A DNA stretch of 64,000 bases from Calliphora vicina (GCF_958450345.1 NC_088781.1:50488815-50552814), one strand, 5' to 3'; counted from the stretch's first letter, positions 12,404 through 24,404 are shown. The notes: generated by a model not told the origin, from the sequence alone. Made by a program: numbers and translations.

Positions 12404-13804
12404 CTCTAGGTTACGTTAGGTTTTAGGCAGCCGTCTAATACCATCTGGAAAGAAAAACTCACTTGGGTACATACCTTTGTATTTGGGTCCCTTTGTGGAC
12501 CAGATAGAGAGGAAAAGAGAATAGGAAATCCAGATAGAGTAAAGGTGTAGAAAAATATAGAGCAGGAGGTTAGATCCGTCAATTGACGGATACTAGATCA
12601 GCCCGAGGTGATTTTTATGTCTGGCATGAGTTACCAATTGCTATTCCTAATAAAGTCATTGATACAATCTAATTTCATGTCCCAGAGTTCAGAAAGACTA
12701 TTGAAGAAAATATGTCCTAGAAACCTCCTAATGCCGGGCAGTGACAAAGAAAATGAAAAATGGTCTCATCATCCTCTTCATTCTGACAGCTTCTACAGAA
12801 GTCACAATAGTGCATGCGAAGCCTCCTTACATGGTTTAATATCCGATTATCGCCGCTACTGCATGAGGATGTTAGGCAAAGAAGATATGTTGCGAAATTT
12901 TGGTTAAGTCTTGGCCATATCATTCTATTAATCATAATCTGAGCAAGCTCATGGTAAGTGTTACTAATTCTCTGCTTGCATTTAAATAACGGAATCCCGC
13001 ATAGGAAGTATATGTCTCTGTCAGTCATCATGGCGACAAATCATCTGCAAGGCAATTGCCTAAAATGTCTCCGTGTCCACGTACAGAAATGAGTACGACT
13101 GCTGAATATCTCGCCATCCTATTTAAGGATGCCCGGTTTTCCTGGACTACATATGTTCGATGGTGAGCATACACCTTGCAAATATTATATTGTGGCTTGA
13201 CTGTCATTATATATACGAATATCCCTGCCTTATATCTTGTTATAACTAAGCAAGTTAGCCAACCTTTTAATAGCCGATACTTCAGCTTGAATAATACTAC
13301 ATTCATTTGGAATGTAGACACCTCCGCTAACTTGAGTGACTCGTTGTATCAAGTGAAGGTCCATCCATTAATTCCATGTTCTATTGAATTGCGAAACCAA
13401 AGTTCCTCAATAAGAAGGGCCTGGTTGTGCTATAATCAATATTATTAACAAGATTCTGATTACTTCCGATTATACTGGCGTGACCGTATGATATTTGATT
13501 TCATGCACCAATCGCATGAAGCCTGAAGGCAGCAGCGAATGCCATTTTTCTGGCCATTAGATCCACACGGATCCAGTTTAATATTGTAAAGTGCGATTTT
13601 GTTGCAGTCGTTCTTAGGGCTCCTGTTATCCTGTTATCAGGATTGCAATTATCTTTAAAACTATCTATAGTGCCGTCAAGGCTTTCGATGTTTTCGAATT
13701 AAGAAATCTTATACATTTTTGTGAACAATACAAGTTCAATTGGGTTCACACTCAGTCCACTGTCAGTACTTCATCGACGTAGTATACTGAGGGCATTCTC
13801 CAGC
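12404..13804 (-). pseudogene. LINE fragment (I/LOA-like): RT end, RNase H domain, 3' UTR
   Basis: Minus-strand reading in several frames gives RT-tail motifs (GLSVNP-like, LVLFTKMYKI) near 13690-13770, then RTTATKSHF and ARKMAFAAAFRLHAIG near 13500-13600. An RNase H domain follows: IIQAEVSAIKRLA near 13255-13300, then NRMARYSAVVL and GHGDILGNCLADD at 13028-13140. The C-terminal cysteine cluster CDFCRSCQNEEDDETIFHFLCHCPAL is visible at 12717-12810 in two blocks. The 3' UTR ends near 12404 with ctaacgtaacct-type sequence. Multiple frameshifts and stops make it non-functional. Its 5' side is interrupted at 13804 by another element. Confidence 0.8.
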
Positions 13805-13809
13805 CGCTG

Positions 13810-14735
13810 CACACTGTGGTAAATCACAAATCTAGCTGGACAAAATTAAAAAATAAATGTCTGGCAACATTCCTTCTGATCATTTAATGAGCTTATCAAT
13901 ACAATAGGGAACTGTAATTCATGTTTTGTTTTTTTGGTTTTTAGCTCCGATTAGGAAAAACTAAGCTTTAAAGTCAGTTGTTGTCAACAGGTACATTAAG
14001 ATTTCAAAGAGAAGTGTATTTTTTGTGTGACTTTGGTTTAGATTAAAAAGGCTATGGTGATTTTATTGTCATATTTTTTTTAAATTATTATTAAGCTCTA
14101 TTTCGAGGAAATAAGCAACAATTTTCATTTAATTATTTCCATTGTAACTATTAAAAAAAACTGTTTTTTTGTGAGAAGATCAGAAATTGGAAAAAATAAA
14201 ATATTTCCTTTTTTCAAGTAGAGTTAAAGCTGCTTATTCCGCATAGTTCCGCTGTAAAACTATATTTGGGTTAATCTGTCAAGTGTTCACTTTAAGGCAA
14301 ATCAAAAACATCTTGCGTATTTTTGCGGCCGCCATACAATTTTTTTCACTTTTCCAGTATGACCTAAACAAAGAAAAAATAAAATATTTCCTTTTTTCAA
14401 GTAGAGTTAAAGCTCTTTATTCCGGATAGTTCCGGTGTAAAACTATATTTCAGTTAATCTTTCAAGTGTTCACTTCAAGGTAAATCGAAAACGTCTTGCG
14501 CATTCTTGCGACCGCCATAAATTTTTTCACTTTTCCAGTATGACTTCTACTTTTTCACGAAAGAAAATTTTTGAAGAATGGGAAAAAACTCCCAAAATAC
14601 ATTGCGAAAAAAAACTTGGCTTTTTATAATCGTTTATATATTTGAACTAATTTTTTATATGATTCATAAGTGAGAAGTGAACCCAACGTGATTTATTAAT
14701 TTTGTCCAGTTAGATTTGCGATCTACCACACTGTG
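13810..14735. mobile_element. 926-bp inverted-repeat DNA element inserted in the LINE
   Basis: The left end cacactgtggtaaatcacaa and the right end (reverse complement cacagtgtggtagatcgcaa) form ~45-bp imperfect terminal inverted repeats that continue through ctggacaaaatta. A 5-base direct repeat CGCTG flanks the element (13805-13809 and 14736-14740). No transposase ORF is seen. LINE-like sequence ends at its left border. It is a non-autonomous element of unassigned superfamily; the terminus starting CACAGTG is a clue but not diagnostic. Confidence 0.75.
14191..14546 (+). repeat. 183-bp tandem duplication inside the inverted-repeat element
   Basis: Two adjacent units start with aaaaaataaaatatttcc at 14191 and 14374 and remain alignable to cttttccagtatgac. 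They differ at about one position in ten, so the duplication is old or was present in the mobile copy. Confidence 0.9.
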
Positions 14736-14740
14736 CGCTG

Positions 14741-15355
14741 TGATATCGTGCCCAAGAGATCAGAGATCAAATTTCGTGACCAGACAATTTATGGCCAGAT
14801 TCCACAGATGTGATGATTAAACGTGACCATTCCTTCTTCAGGCCGAATGATCCAATAGTATATAAGGTTCATGAAAAACCTAACAATTGGTAGGTGTAGA
14901 CCGAGATCTTGTAGTGCTGATCCTATGGTCGAAGATTCTACATTATTAAAAACTCCATCTACATATATCCAGAAAGGCCGCTAATGTAAAATTGTAAAAT
15001 TAAAGACGATCTAGCTCCTTCCGTCCATCTGTCTGTCTATTGAAAACACGTAGGGCACAAATGAAAGGAGCTATCTAGTTGAAATTTTTCAGAAATACAC
15101 TAAATAGTTCTAGTCCCCATATGTATGTTTACTTTTTATCCTTCATATTATTTTTATTATAGAAACAAAATTTCTTTGGGCTCGTATATACTATGTATTA
15201 CAATAAACTAACTTAAACTCGTATTCATTATAACTTAGAGAATAGCCCTCTCCAAACTTTGTCAATTGTGAAGAAAAATTTCGGATTCATCTAAAAATTT
15301 ATCAAAAGGCAGAGCCCCGATTGTTTCAGAAATATTATTGCAGAAAGGCAATGTA
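14741..15355. other. Probable LINE remainder plus dispersed-repeat fragment
   Basis: 14741 to about 14880 may continue the LINE on the minus strand beyond the insertion, but the reading is weak. Around 14990-15120 the segment ccttccgtccatctgtctgt resembles 63915-63990, part of a dispersed repeat family. Confidence 0.4.
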
Positions 15356-15359
15356 AATT

Positions 15360-16170
15360 TTTAGCTTTTAGTTTGAAACATTTGTACAATATAAATTTTG
15401 TTCAATGTGTTGGCCATTATTAGCTTTAACTTTTTCCCCATCTTTCTGGCAACATATGGATTCCAAGCCAAAAGAACTGCTCATCTTTTGAGGCCAAGAA
15501 CAAATTAAGCCAATATCGGATAGTCTGTTCCAAAGTGAAGCATATTCCTGAGAGAGTGTTCTTCATCGATCGAAACAAATAGTGTTCGGTCGGGGAAAGG
15601 ACTGGACTATAAGGCGGGTGAGGAAAAATTTCCCAACCAATTCATTATAGTTACTTTTCAACGGGTATGTCATTTTAAACACTCGGCATGTGGCCGAGTG
15701 TTGTCATGATGAAATATTACGGATTCATGTCGAACCGCATATTCTGGGTATTTTTCGATAGGACGCTGTTGCTCTCAGCAAATACAGAGCATTACCTTAG
15801 CGCCATGGATATTTGGCTTTGGTGTATATTCGGCTAGTTGGCTTACGATCTCCTACTCTTCGGGTTATTGTAATGAATCGTCAGTAATGATTCTGTGAAA
15901 AATTATTTTCTTTTATAGCGTTCAAGCATGTTTTCGGACATGAAAAAAGTTTTTTAAGGTCTCTCTGCATTAATTCGAATGGTACCCAATTTTCCTAATT
16001 TTGGATAATTCCAGTTGCTTGCAAACATTTTCAAATTGCTAATTGAGTAGCTCCCAATGATTTTTAAAACTCTTATTGAGTTTCACAACTATATTCATGG
16101 CGTACTGCGTACAATTTATAGCATTCAAACTTTTTTGGCTTCTCACTTTTTCCCACCAAATTTACCCACT
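15360..16170 (-). pseudogene. Mariner transposase fossil, about C-terminal three quarters
   Basis: The minus strand reads, with frameshifts, a WVP-like block and ENMLERYKRK (about 15900-15960), a catalytic-region remnant ending in a Y-DNPK/R-like block (about 15840-15890), IHQSQISMALR near the GAKVML position (about 15790-15820), and a decayed HHDNARS.. and PHP.YS region (15600-15720). The C-terminus (RWGK.. then NIEQNLYCTNVSN) lies near 15380-15440. It aligns with the 4378-4830 copy but retains more N-terminal sequence. It is inactivated by many frameshifts. Confidence 0.8.
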
Positions 16171-16289
16171 CTGTCCCACCAAATAGTCGTTTTGGGACTA
16201 TTAGGCGTACTTAATGAGTCTCAATAGTGCAACAATTGCTAGAAATGTATAAGCGAGTAAGCTTTATCCGCCCTCTAATTCTCTTGGTT

Positions 16290-16462
16290 TGGACAAAGGT
16301 GAATTTATAGAAGCTGACTTCATAAGAAGAGCTGATTTTTTTTTTATTCAGTGTTTGTTGTGGCCAAAAATACAACAAACCCAATAGCACAAACAACAAC
16401 AGGCAACTTTCATAGTTCACATATCTTTTAACAACAACAAAGTACCTGTTGTTTTTGTACAT
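16290..16462 (-). repeat. Dispersed repeat R2, copy 1
   Basis: The reverse complement of this stretch matches 43080-43262, sharing aacaggtactttgtt, aaagttgcctgttgttg, gggtttgttgtattttt and ctgaataaaaaaaa in the same order. It contains GTT/CAA-rich sequence but is long enough and ordered enough to be a true repeat. No coding function is assigned. Confidence 0.75.
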
Positions 16463-16469
16463 GTTGAAG

Positions 16470-17504
16470 TTCTATCGTCACTTTCTATAAATTCGCCTAG
16501 GTTTAGGCCTTGAGGTTGTTAACATTACTCTGTAACTCTTCAATGGATCGTGGTTGAATAGAGCGTTGTAGAAGGAGATAAAATATGCCAAATTCACATC
16601 AAGTAAGCATTTTAGTTTAAAACATAAAAGGATTACAACTAGTCTGCCGGAGCAACCACTCAAACATTTAACACCCTAAAATTATTTAAATTATTCTCAA
16701 TTTTTTGTGTGTCATCTTAAAAGATGTAGAAAATATTATTCATTAATTTGACTACGTCTATTACAATTTTATTTCAATGTACATGTGGTGTTTATCTGTC
16801 AATTTCTTTTCAGGCTTTTTTCGGTATTTCATTTTGCCAACATCACTTTTTTAAAAAAAAAGTAGAAAAAGCGTTATTTGTAAAAAGTTTTAAAACTACT
16901 AAACGAAATGTTAAAATTGTGCAAATGTTGGCAAAACGGAAATGGAAAAAAATAAGAAAACATGTACGGTATATACATACATTTGAAATCCCTTTTGTAT
17001 CAACGCCGTATGTAAATAGAAATTGTATCTGTGGCTGAGAGCTACACGTATTTATGTATCTATTCGTTTAAAAAGGAACAACAAAATGGTAGAAGAATAC
17101 AAACCGCACAGAGAAAGATATTACTAATCTATATTTCAAATGAATCCCACAGGAATTATTTTTTTTAAAACTAACAACATATAAAAGTATTGGGTGGGAG
17201 TAAAACTTCTATTCTAGTTCAAGATTTATGAATTGTACCATCAAGCTGTAAAAATGTCACTCAGTAGATATTTTCTTATACAATAACATTAAACTACACT
17301 GTTTGTAATTTTTTGAGTCATGGAAAAATTAACCATATACGTATAGCACGACGTGATAAAAGAGCAAATAAAAAAGACCCGTGTCTCTCAGTTTTGCCCA
17401 AAGTTATGCACTTTTTTATGGGACCCCAAAGTTTCAGGACCTCGGTGTAATTTTTGCAAAAAAGTGATAATTTTCTCAGGCTCATATCTTGCAAACAGTT
17501 CGGA
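16470..17504. other. No gene recognised
   Basis: AT-rich. The frames at 16478-16663 and 16748-17038 have no domain; the second starts at TTG. From about 17380 the sequence leads into the palindromic repeat that follows. Confidence 0.55.
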
Positions 17505-17510
17505 ATTTTG

Positions 17511-18018
17511 AGTTACTCTCTGCTGCAAAGTTGTAGCCCTTGTCATAGAGAACAAAAATTGGGAACATATAAAATCAAAAAAACTTCATCTTCAAGATCA
17601 AAATCGCAAAAAACTTTAAAAAAATCGAAATAAATTTAGAAATGCATTTTTTAAGCTGCCTAAAAGTATGCTTTAGTTTATGATAATTTTATAGTTTATG
17701 GCCCAAAACACTTAATTACTTTAGTTTTTTTTCTTACTAACTTATATTGACCTAAACGGTGTTAAGAATCATTCCTATAAAGTTCATATGTTCTAGAAAG
17801 TTGTTTATTGAGATCAGGTACATTTTTGTAGTTGATTGTTTCCTTGAATTTTGAACGGTTTGCTTCCTGTGGTCCTGATCATGGAAAAAAAGGTAAAAAA
17901 TCGAATTTTTTAAAGTTTTTTTTACGATTTTGATCTAGAAGATGAAGTTTTTTTGATTTATATGTTCACAATTCTTGTTCTTTATGACAAGGGCTACAAC
18001 TTTGCCTCAGAGAGTAAA
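17511..18018. repeat. Large imperfect palindrome, arms about 115 bp
   Basis: The left arm 17511-17625 (agttactctctgctgcaaag ... cttcatcttcaagatcaaaa) is the reverse complement of 17899-18018 with few mismatches. The spacer is about 270 bp. The arms encode no obvious protein. The layout suits a fold-back element or MITE. Confidence 0.9.
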
Positions 18019-18022
18019 TCAT

Positions 18023-20010
18023 AGTGTTTTCATAAATTTACGAATTTCTTTTTTATTTTACCCAACTTATACTATACTAAATACATTTAGACAAGGATAT
18101 GCAAAATTCAAAATAATAAAAAAAATCAAAAAAAACATTGTTGCTACTAGAGACATTCATACGAATGTATACAACTCCATTTATAGCAAAAACTATTGAA
18201 ATGAAAAAAAATCCAACCAAACATGGCTAAAATACAAATGACAATAATGGTTTAGAAAGATTATTAAGTGAGAACGAACAAAAAAAATTAAACTCTGAAC
18301 TAAAAACCCTTGAAAAAACTATTGATACTATTTAGAGTATTTGTAAAAAACCGCTTGCTAAACTATTTTATGTCTTTAAAACACTCAATACGGTAGTAAA
18401 AACCTAAAACTTGCCTGCCACATACAGCAACACATGCTACAAATGGCCTATTTGCTGTAGACAACTTAAGCACTGAGCAAACCAAAAAAAAACTATACAA
18501 AAGAAGACATTCCCATGTTTAGAGATTTTAATGTCAAAATGTTAAACTAACAGAAAAACAGCCTTGGCAGTAATAAAAAAAAAATTAAAAGGGAAATAAA
18601 AGGCCATAAAATATGGTGAACAATGTTTTAGGTGGCAACAGTCTAAGGTATTTAGTTTTTGTTGTTTATACTTATTTTTTATATTTCCATTTTTTTTTTT
18701 CTGTTTTATTTAGGGGTTTCAACAGTTATGGTTGAACTTTTCTACATATGTATTGATTAATTTTACTCTAAGGTATAATAAATATTAACAAATAGAACAT
18801 GTGTAAAATATTTATGCATGATATGTATTTATTACTGTATGAAAAGCAACCTTAACCAAACATATCGTGCCTTAACAGTGAAAATATCTTAAGTGCAGAA
18901 TAACAAACTTTACTGGAAAAGCTTTTTTTCAATGTTCAATATTTATTAATTTTGTCAATTAATGGATTTTTTCCTTCGATGTAAAATGAGGGAAAAAGCG
19001 AAACAGCACTTTAATGATTTCTTTAAGTTTGAAATATATTAACCAATCCAAATATTTCTTCTAGTGGTCGTGAACAAATAGCAATACAACCACCTAGCAT
19101 GCGCATTCGTCGCTGTCTCAGTGACGACTAAATAAAAGAGAATAACAATTGCTTGCACAATTATGCTGTGCAGTGGACATTCATGATGTTAGCACATGGA
19201 CTATGTACATTTAAGCTAAAATAGTTTTTGCATTGTACATCTATGGAATATCAACCGATTATGTAAACGTTGCTAAATTAACAATGTACAAAACTGACAA
19301 TCGAATATATTGTTGGTTAAGATATTTTTGCTATTAGGGCTCTAAATATACTAACTTTTTTTATGATTTACTTAACAACCAATCATCATCATTTTGAAAC
19401 ATAATGAAATACAAAATAATAATTTAAATTAATGGCTTTAAGTTGTTCACTTACACATGTTGTTAGATTTTACATGTATTAAAGCACTTAACTGACCTTA
19501 ACCCCATTAAAGGGTTACCATGTGCAAACAAGCGTCAGTATTTAATGGGAAGGTCAATAGGTAGGATAGAACAATTTTACAAAAATATGTATTTTGAGTT
19601 GCTTAAATAATTGTTGCATAGATTAATAATTACACTGATCTCTAAGTAGTACAGTCTTAGTCTCTGTTAAAGGATAATATTCAAAATACCCCCTTAATTC
19701 GAAGCTAAGTAATTTTTTATTTTTTATAAAATATTTGACATTTTTAAAAACATAAGGAAAGAAAATCTATTGGGGTTTCAAATAATACTGTGAATCAAAT
19801 TTCGGGTCATTAAATCTTTCCCGAATGAGACCAACGGGAAGTGATAGTAGAACATCAGTAGACCAAAACCCCCAAAGGGTTTTAAAAAGTTAGCTCGTAT
19901 TTTAAAGTTATGCGCCTTTAAAGTTCAGCTTTTTTGAGTAAAAATGTTTCATATATATTTAATTTTTAAAATTTAATTTGTTTTTTTTACATAGTTTATA
20001 TAAAAATGAA
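18023..20010. other. No gene recognised
   Basis: AT-rich sequence with poly-A-rich blocks (about 18110-18600). No transposase, tandem array or conserved frame was found. Weakly coding frames such as 17975-18199 start in the palindrome and have no domain. Confidence 0.55.
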
Positions 20011-20016
20011 CTACAT

Positions 20017-21290
20017 TATATAGTTCGAGGTCTTTTCTGCTCTGGTGGATGCTCTGTAGAACCAGAATTGGAAGTAGACAAATTTTGTAGTTCACTTCCT
20101 GTGTTTTCTTCTCCTTCATCATCGTAATGCAAGTTCTTGCTCCACCAACAAATTTCCGCTAATACAGCATCGGGAGACTTTTTTCCTCGACATCTGCAAA
20201 ATTTGTGTTAAAATGTATTGGGGAAAGAAAATATATGTATATTAAAAATTACCTCATTTCAAATGGCATTGCAATTTGGTGGTACTGTTCACCTTGTTCA
20301 TCTGATTCGGTCGCTAGTTGCTGACCGAAGTAGTCTAGATGATGATGTAGGTAATGAATTTTGAGCGACATATTAACGCCTATTTTAGAAAAAGCATTCA
20401 TCATTGCGTTAACAGATCTCTGATAGCTGTCAGACCTATTTTTACCCAACAACCCGCCAATAACCTCTTTGATTGATTGCCAAGCAATCAATTCGTTTTT
20501 ATTTAAAATATTATCAAATTCCTGACCAGCTTCCGAATGTCTGGACCATTCACAACACCTAAAGGAAGAAAAGTTATAAAAAAATATATATTTTAATTAA
20601 GAAAGATATACTTAGTTTAAATGTTTTACCTTCTTTTAATTTACTTTCAGTGAGTCGGGGCAAAATTTTTGCTAAAGTAGTGTAAACTTCATCCCTCTCA
20701 ACCACAGTTTTCAGAAAACTTTTTACTATACCGAGTTTAATAAGTAATGGTGGTAATAAAACTTTGTCTTGAGGTACCAGGGGATCTTCAATGACGTTGG
20801 CATTCGCATGTTTGCTTAATTCCCTACACTTCCATTCATGATTTGAATATTGATCGCACTTATATCTGGAGTCCCAGTCACATAGAAAGCACATGTATTT
20901 AATGTATCCAGATTGCAATCCCCTAAGAATTGCTACCACCTTCAAGTCACAGCATATTTTCCATTGATGTTTATTGTAGTCTACTTCTCGAAGAATAGTT
21001 TTTAATGAGTCATACGTCTCTTTCGTTTCTACACTATAGGCAATTGGTACCGATGATTTTGAATTTGTTTGATGGAGCAACACTGCTTTTAAACTGGTTT
21101 TGGAGCTATCAATAAAAAGTCTCCACTCAGTCGCATTGTAACCAATGTCCATTTGGCTCATTAGTTTGTCCACATCCTTGCAGTAAGCAGATGTTTGCTA
21201 GTTATTTGCAAAAAAACATTCTTCCAGTGTTGCTTGGCGATGTCTGTAGGCTGATATTTTGGTTCCAGGGGAATACCATTTTTGAGTTAA
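20017..21290 (-). pseudogene. Three-exon gene of an unnamed arthropod transposase-like family, decayed
   Basis: The exons on the minus strand are about 21290-20630, 20558-20253 and 20193-20017 (stop TAA at 20019-20017). The introns are 71 bp (20629-20559, GT...TTTAG) and 59 bp (20252-20194, GTAATTT...TTTTGCAG); both keep the expected frame at the junction. Diagnostic blocks are WYSPGTKISAYRHR (near 21250-21290), EWRLFIDSSKTSLK, ICCDLKVVAILRGLQSGY, KYMCFLCDWDSRYKCD, LLPPLLIKLGIVKSFLK, NMSLKIHYLHHHLDYF, SDEQGEQYHQIAMP, and a C-terminus with LAEICWWSKNLHYDDEGE. I remember this protein from many arthropod genomes as an uncharacterised multicopy family. The spaced D (FIDSSK), D (CCDLK) and E (SDEQGE) suggest an RNase-H-fold transposase, which is inference. 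Damage: an in-frame TAG at about 21198-21200 and a one-base frameshift near 20515-20530 in exon 2. Confidence 0.75.
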
Positions 21291-21855
21291 AACATTTATT
21301 TTGATATATATTCTACTCGTATCTCGCGAGACCAAAAAGCTCTTAAAGGAATACACATAAGCTTTATTTTGAACAAAAAGGGCCCATTTTGGAAAAAAAG
21401 TTAGATTTTGCAAAAAAAAAGTCAAAAATGTTAAGTCTTGAGTAACAAAATATTTATTTTGATATATGTATATCCCACTGGCATCCTACTAAGCGACCAA
21501 AAACATATTAAAGGAATGGACCTAAGCTTTCTTTTGAGCAAAAACATAGGGCACGTTTTGGAAAAAAAGTTAGATTTTTTAAAAAAAAAGTCAAAAATTT
21601 TATGTCTTGAGTTACAAAATATTTTGCATTTGAGCAAAAAATTAAAAAAGGGAAAAAAAAAATTTGAGAAAAAAAGTCAACAAAGTTTTGGATTTTGCAA
21701 AAAAAGTCAAAAATTGTATATTTTGAGTTACAAAATATTTATTTTGATAGATATCGAACACGTATCCCACTAAGCGACCAATATCTAAGCTTTATTTTAA
21801 AAACAAGGGATCATTTTGAAAAAAAGACAAAAAAGTTTTTGATTTCGAAAAAAAA
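21291..21855 (+). repeat. Degenerate ~160-bp tandem repeat, about 4 units
   Basis: Successive units start with atttattttgatata near 21293, 21449 and 21734, with a shorter unit at about 21619-21733. Shared elements are gcgaccaa, aagcttt.ttttgagcaaaa, ttttggaaaaaaagttagattt and gtcaaaaat...cttgagttacaaaatatt. Overlapping frames on both strands are artefacts of the A/T runs. Confidence 0.85.
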
Positions 21856-22219
21856 TTATTAACATTTATTTTTAAATATTTGATTTCGAAAGATTGAAGA
21901 AACAGCTATCTAAACAGTTTGGGACACATTTTGCTAAGAAAAATAGGTAATAAGTTACATGGATAAGAAAAAACACCTGCTTAGCCAAAATGTCAAATAG
22001 TCGTTCATAAAATTGTGTCTGAATTACTTTCCAATAGAACTAACCTTGGGGCAAATTTCATCCCGATCGGAAGATATCGATTTCAAAAGTTGGTACACTT
22101 GACATGAAATCCCCCATCTAAATAATTTGTTTCTACTCAAATTTGCCTAAAAAATCATTCTGTTGACAACTAAAAAAAAATGTTTTCGGGAAATACTAAT
22201 TTTTTGGCGAATGATATCA
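21856..22219. other. No gene recognised
   Basis: AT-rich sequence between the satellite and R1 copy C. It includes a phrase (tgggaaattt/catcccgatcggaagat) common in the non-coding parts of fly dispersed repeats. Nothing else is supported. Confidence 0.5.
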
Positions 22220-23150
22220 ATTTCATTACGCTTAAATCGTGCAGGCCAAAGGTCAAATTTTGCAAAATTTGGAATTTCTAAATGAAAGATAACGAAATTT
22301 ATAAATTTTTGCGTCGATTTTAATGAAACTTCCGAAAACAGCTCAGAAAATGAAAATTAACCCTTAAGAGCACTTGGGATCAAAATTACTCTCAATTTGA
22401 CTGTGTTTTTCGTGATTTTAAAAGTTAAGGATCATTTGGACCCCAAGTGCTATTAAGGGTTAATTTCCATTTTTGTCTTGTTATTGTAAATTCTGGACTC
22501 TATGTTATATATTTGTCAAGTTTCATTAAAATCGACCCAAAAATATATAACATCTCGCTATCTTTCCATTAGAAATACCAAATATTGAAATATTTGACTT
22601 TTGACCTTCTCGATTTAAGATTTTTAACGTTTTCCAATTTTAGTTAAACTTTTGGAGTATATTTAGAAAAGGATAAAGTTTTCCGATTTTAGTAAAACTT
22701 TCAGAGTATATGTAATATTACTAATAAGTTTTACTTAAAATTCATAACACTTAGAAAATTTTGCCCATTCGCCAAATATGGCCAACAAATTTTCGAAAAT
22801 CACAAAATTTAAATAGAAGGTACGGAAAAACTATAGCAGGTATTGGCATAATTTTGTCACACTTTTGTTCCTTATTATAATCTCAATAAATCCCAAAGTG
22901 ATGATCAAAAAATTCTAAAATTGGTGTAACAGAATTTTTAAAAATTTGAAAGTGGAGAAGTGAAACTGCCGTTAAAAAAATAAATTTCGTTGGTCATACC
23001 TGCGAATAGGTTAGCGGTATCCTACGAATACAAAAACTCATATACTAGTAAATACGGACATATCTTAAGTAAAAATTAGCTTTTTATTTTAATACTTCTA
23101 AAAATATCTTGATTTTTTTCCTAAATATCTTGTTCAAGTGGCCTGATACA
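22220..23150 (+). repeat. Dispersed repeat R1, copy C, with palindromic outer end
   Basis: 22410-23150 repeats copy A in the same orientation, including gcgaataggttagcggtatc (about 22993-23012). The outer part is palindromic: 22220-22400 is the inverted complement of about 22440-22630, meeting at cccttaagagcacttggg and ccaagtgctattaaggg. The R1 end therefore occurs here head to head. R1 resumes at 23923 after a MITE insertion. Confidence 0.8.
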
Positions 23151-23153
23151 TTA

Positions 23154-23886
23154 TTCGGTATCTTGTTAATTATTGGATATATTGTTACGAAATTTCACGT
23201 GGTTTGAGGTGAGGTGTTTTCGAGTTGATTTACATTTTTTCAGCTTCCTAGCGTTAGGAAGCTGAAGTTTGGATAGGTCTGCGAGGTGATATGTCCGATT
23301 AACTGAGCCAAATTTTTCTTTACACGCTTTTGCATTAAGTTGTCTTTCCGGATCATATAAAAATTCTATATAGTCCCGAAAAAATTCTATATAGGCCCTT
23401 TTTACAAGTTCCAACTTTGGATGCGTATAACTTTTTATAGGGAACAGATCACTGTTAGCAAGTTTTGTTTAGTTTATTTAGAATTTTATCGTCAATATAG
23501 CTGATACTCTAAAAATAAATTTCGACCCCCCGTAGGCCCACCAAATTTAAAAAACCATAAATAGATCGACCAAAATTAAAAAAAATAAATCAATAAACCT
23601 GAATATCTCTTCAACTAATAGAGGTAACCTATACTTGCAGGCGTATTTTTTGTAGACCTTCTCAAAGACTATTTATATTTAAAATTTCAGCACACTCGGA
23701 TCATAAATGGATTTTTAGCGATTTTTTTAAACAATTTTAGACCCGAGGTGACCAAATTTGGTGGGCTACGTACTGGACCCCATTATTGTTAGGAAGCTGT
23801 ACAAACGTAAATCAACTCGAAAACACCTCAGCTCAAACCACGTGAAATTTCGTAACAATATATCCAATAATTCACAAGATACCGAA
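23154..23886. mobile_element. 733-bp MITE with ~85-100-bp terminal inverted repeats, in R1 copy C
   Basis: The left end ttcggtatcttgttaattat and the right end (reverse complement ttcggtatcttgtgaattat) stay complementary through cacgtggtttgag.tgaggtgttttcgagttgattta. The interior has no transposase. Comparison with R1 copies A and B puts the whole insertion at about 23151-23922 between ctgataca and cgttaatgg, so it carries an extra right-hand piece (23887-23922) ending in gtttctaaaccactgtg. Confidence 0.88.
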
Positions 23887-23922
23887 ATATTTCCAAAAAA
23901 AAAAAGTTTCTAAACCACTGTG

Positions 23923-24404
23923 CGTTAATGGTCTGTTGAATTTTTAATAAATTTAGCATTTTAATTTGGCGTTTTGACCCAAAGGTTAATCTCCAAAAGA
24001 TTTTTTTTACTGTAATTTTCATTAATATAAAAAAATCTTCATATTTTTGTAAAATAATACAGGATGTCGAAATCGTTGTCCGATTTGGCTGAAATTTTCA
24101 GCATTTAACTTTTAGACCTAGTGTCACAATTTTAAGCCGGCTCCGTTCAAAATTCGAACAACAATTTTTTTCCATACAATTCATTGTCACTCTAATGTAT
24201 ATGGATTTTTTTTTATCAAAAATAAGAATTATTCATTTTAAAGATCTCCTTTATAATTTTAAATCGAATACTTAAACAAAATGCCCAATATTTTTGGCTT
24301 GTACGGAAAAATATATTTCCTTCATGCAATCGTAACCCTATTTGTATAGTATATCTTTTTAGTCGAATGAAAATTACAATTATTACAGATATTTTTTTAA
24401 ATCG
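23923..24404 (+). repeat. End of R1 copy C, then unassigned AT-rich sequence
   Basis: The first ~60 bases (cgttaatggtctgttgaattt...) continue R1 after the MITE. The rest, up to the duplicated block, has no feature I can name. A phrase near 24062-24100 (ggatgtcgaaatcgttgtccg) looks like decayed repeat sequence. Confidence 0.5.

Noticed and set aside
12608..12907. Plus-strand 99-codon frame
   Set aside because: Antisense shadow of the LINE RNase H and C-terminal region on the minus strand.
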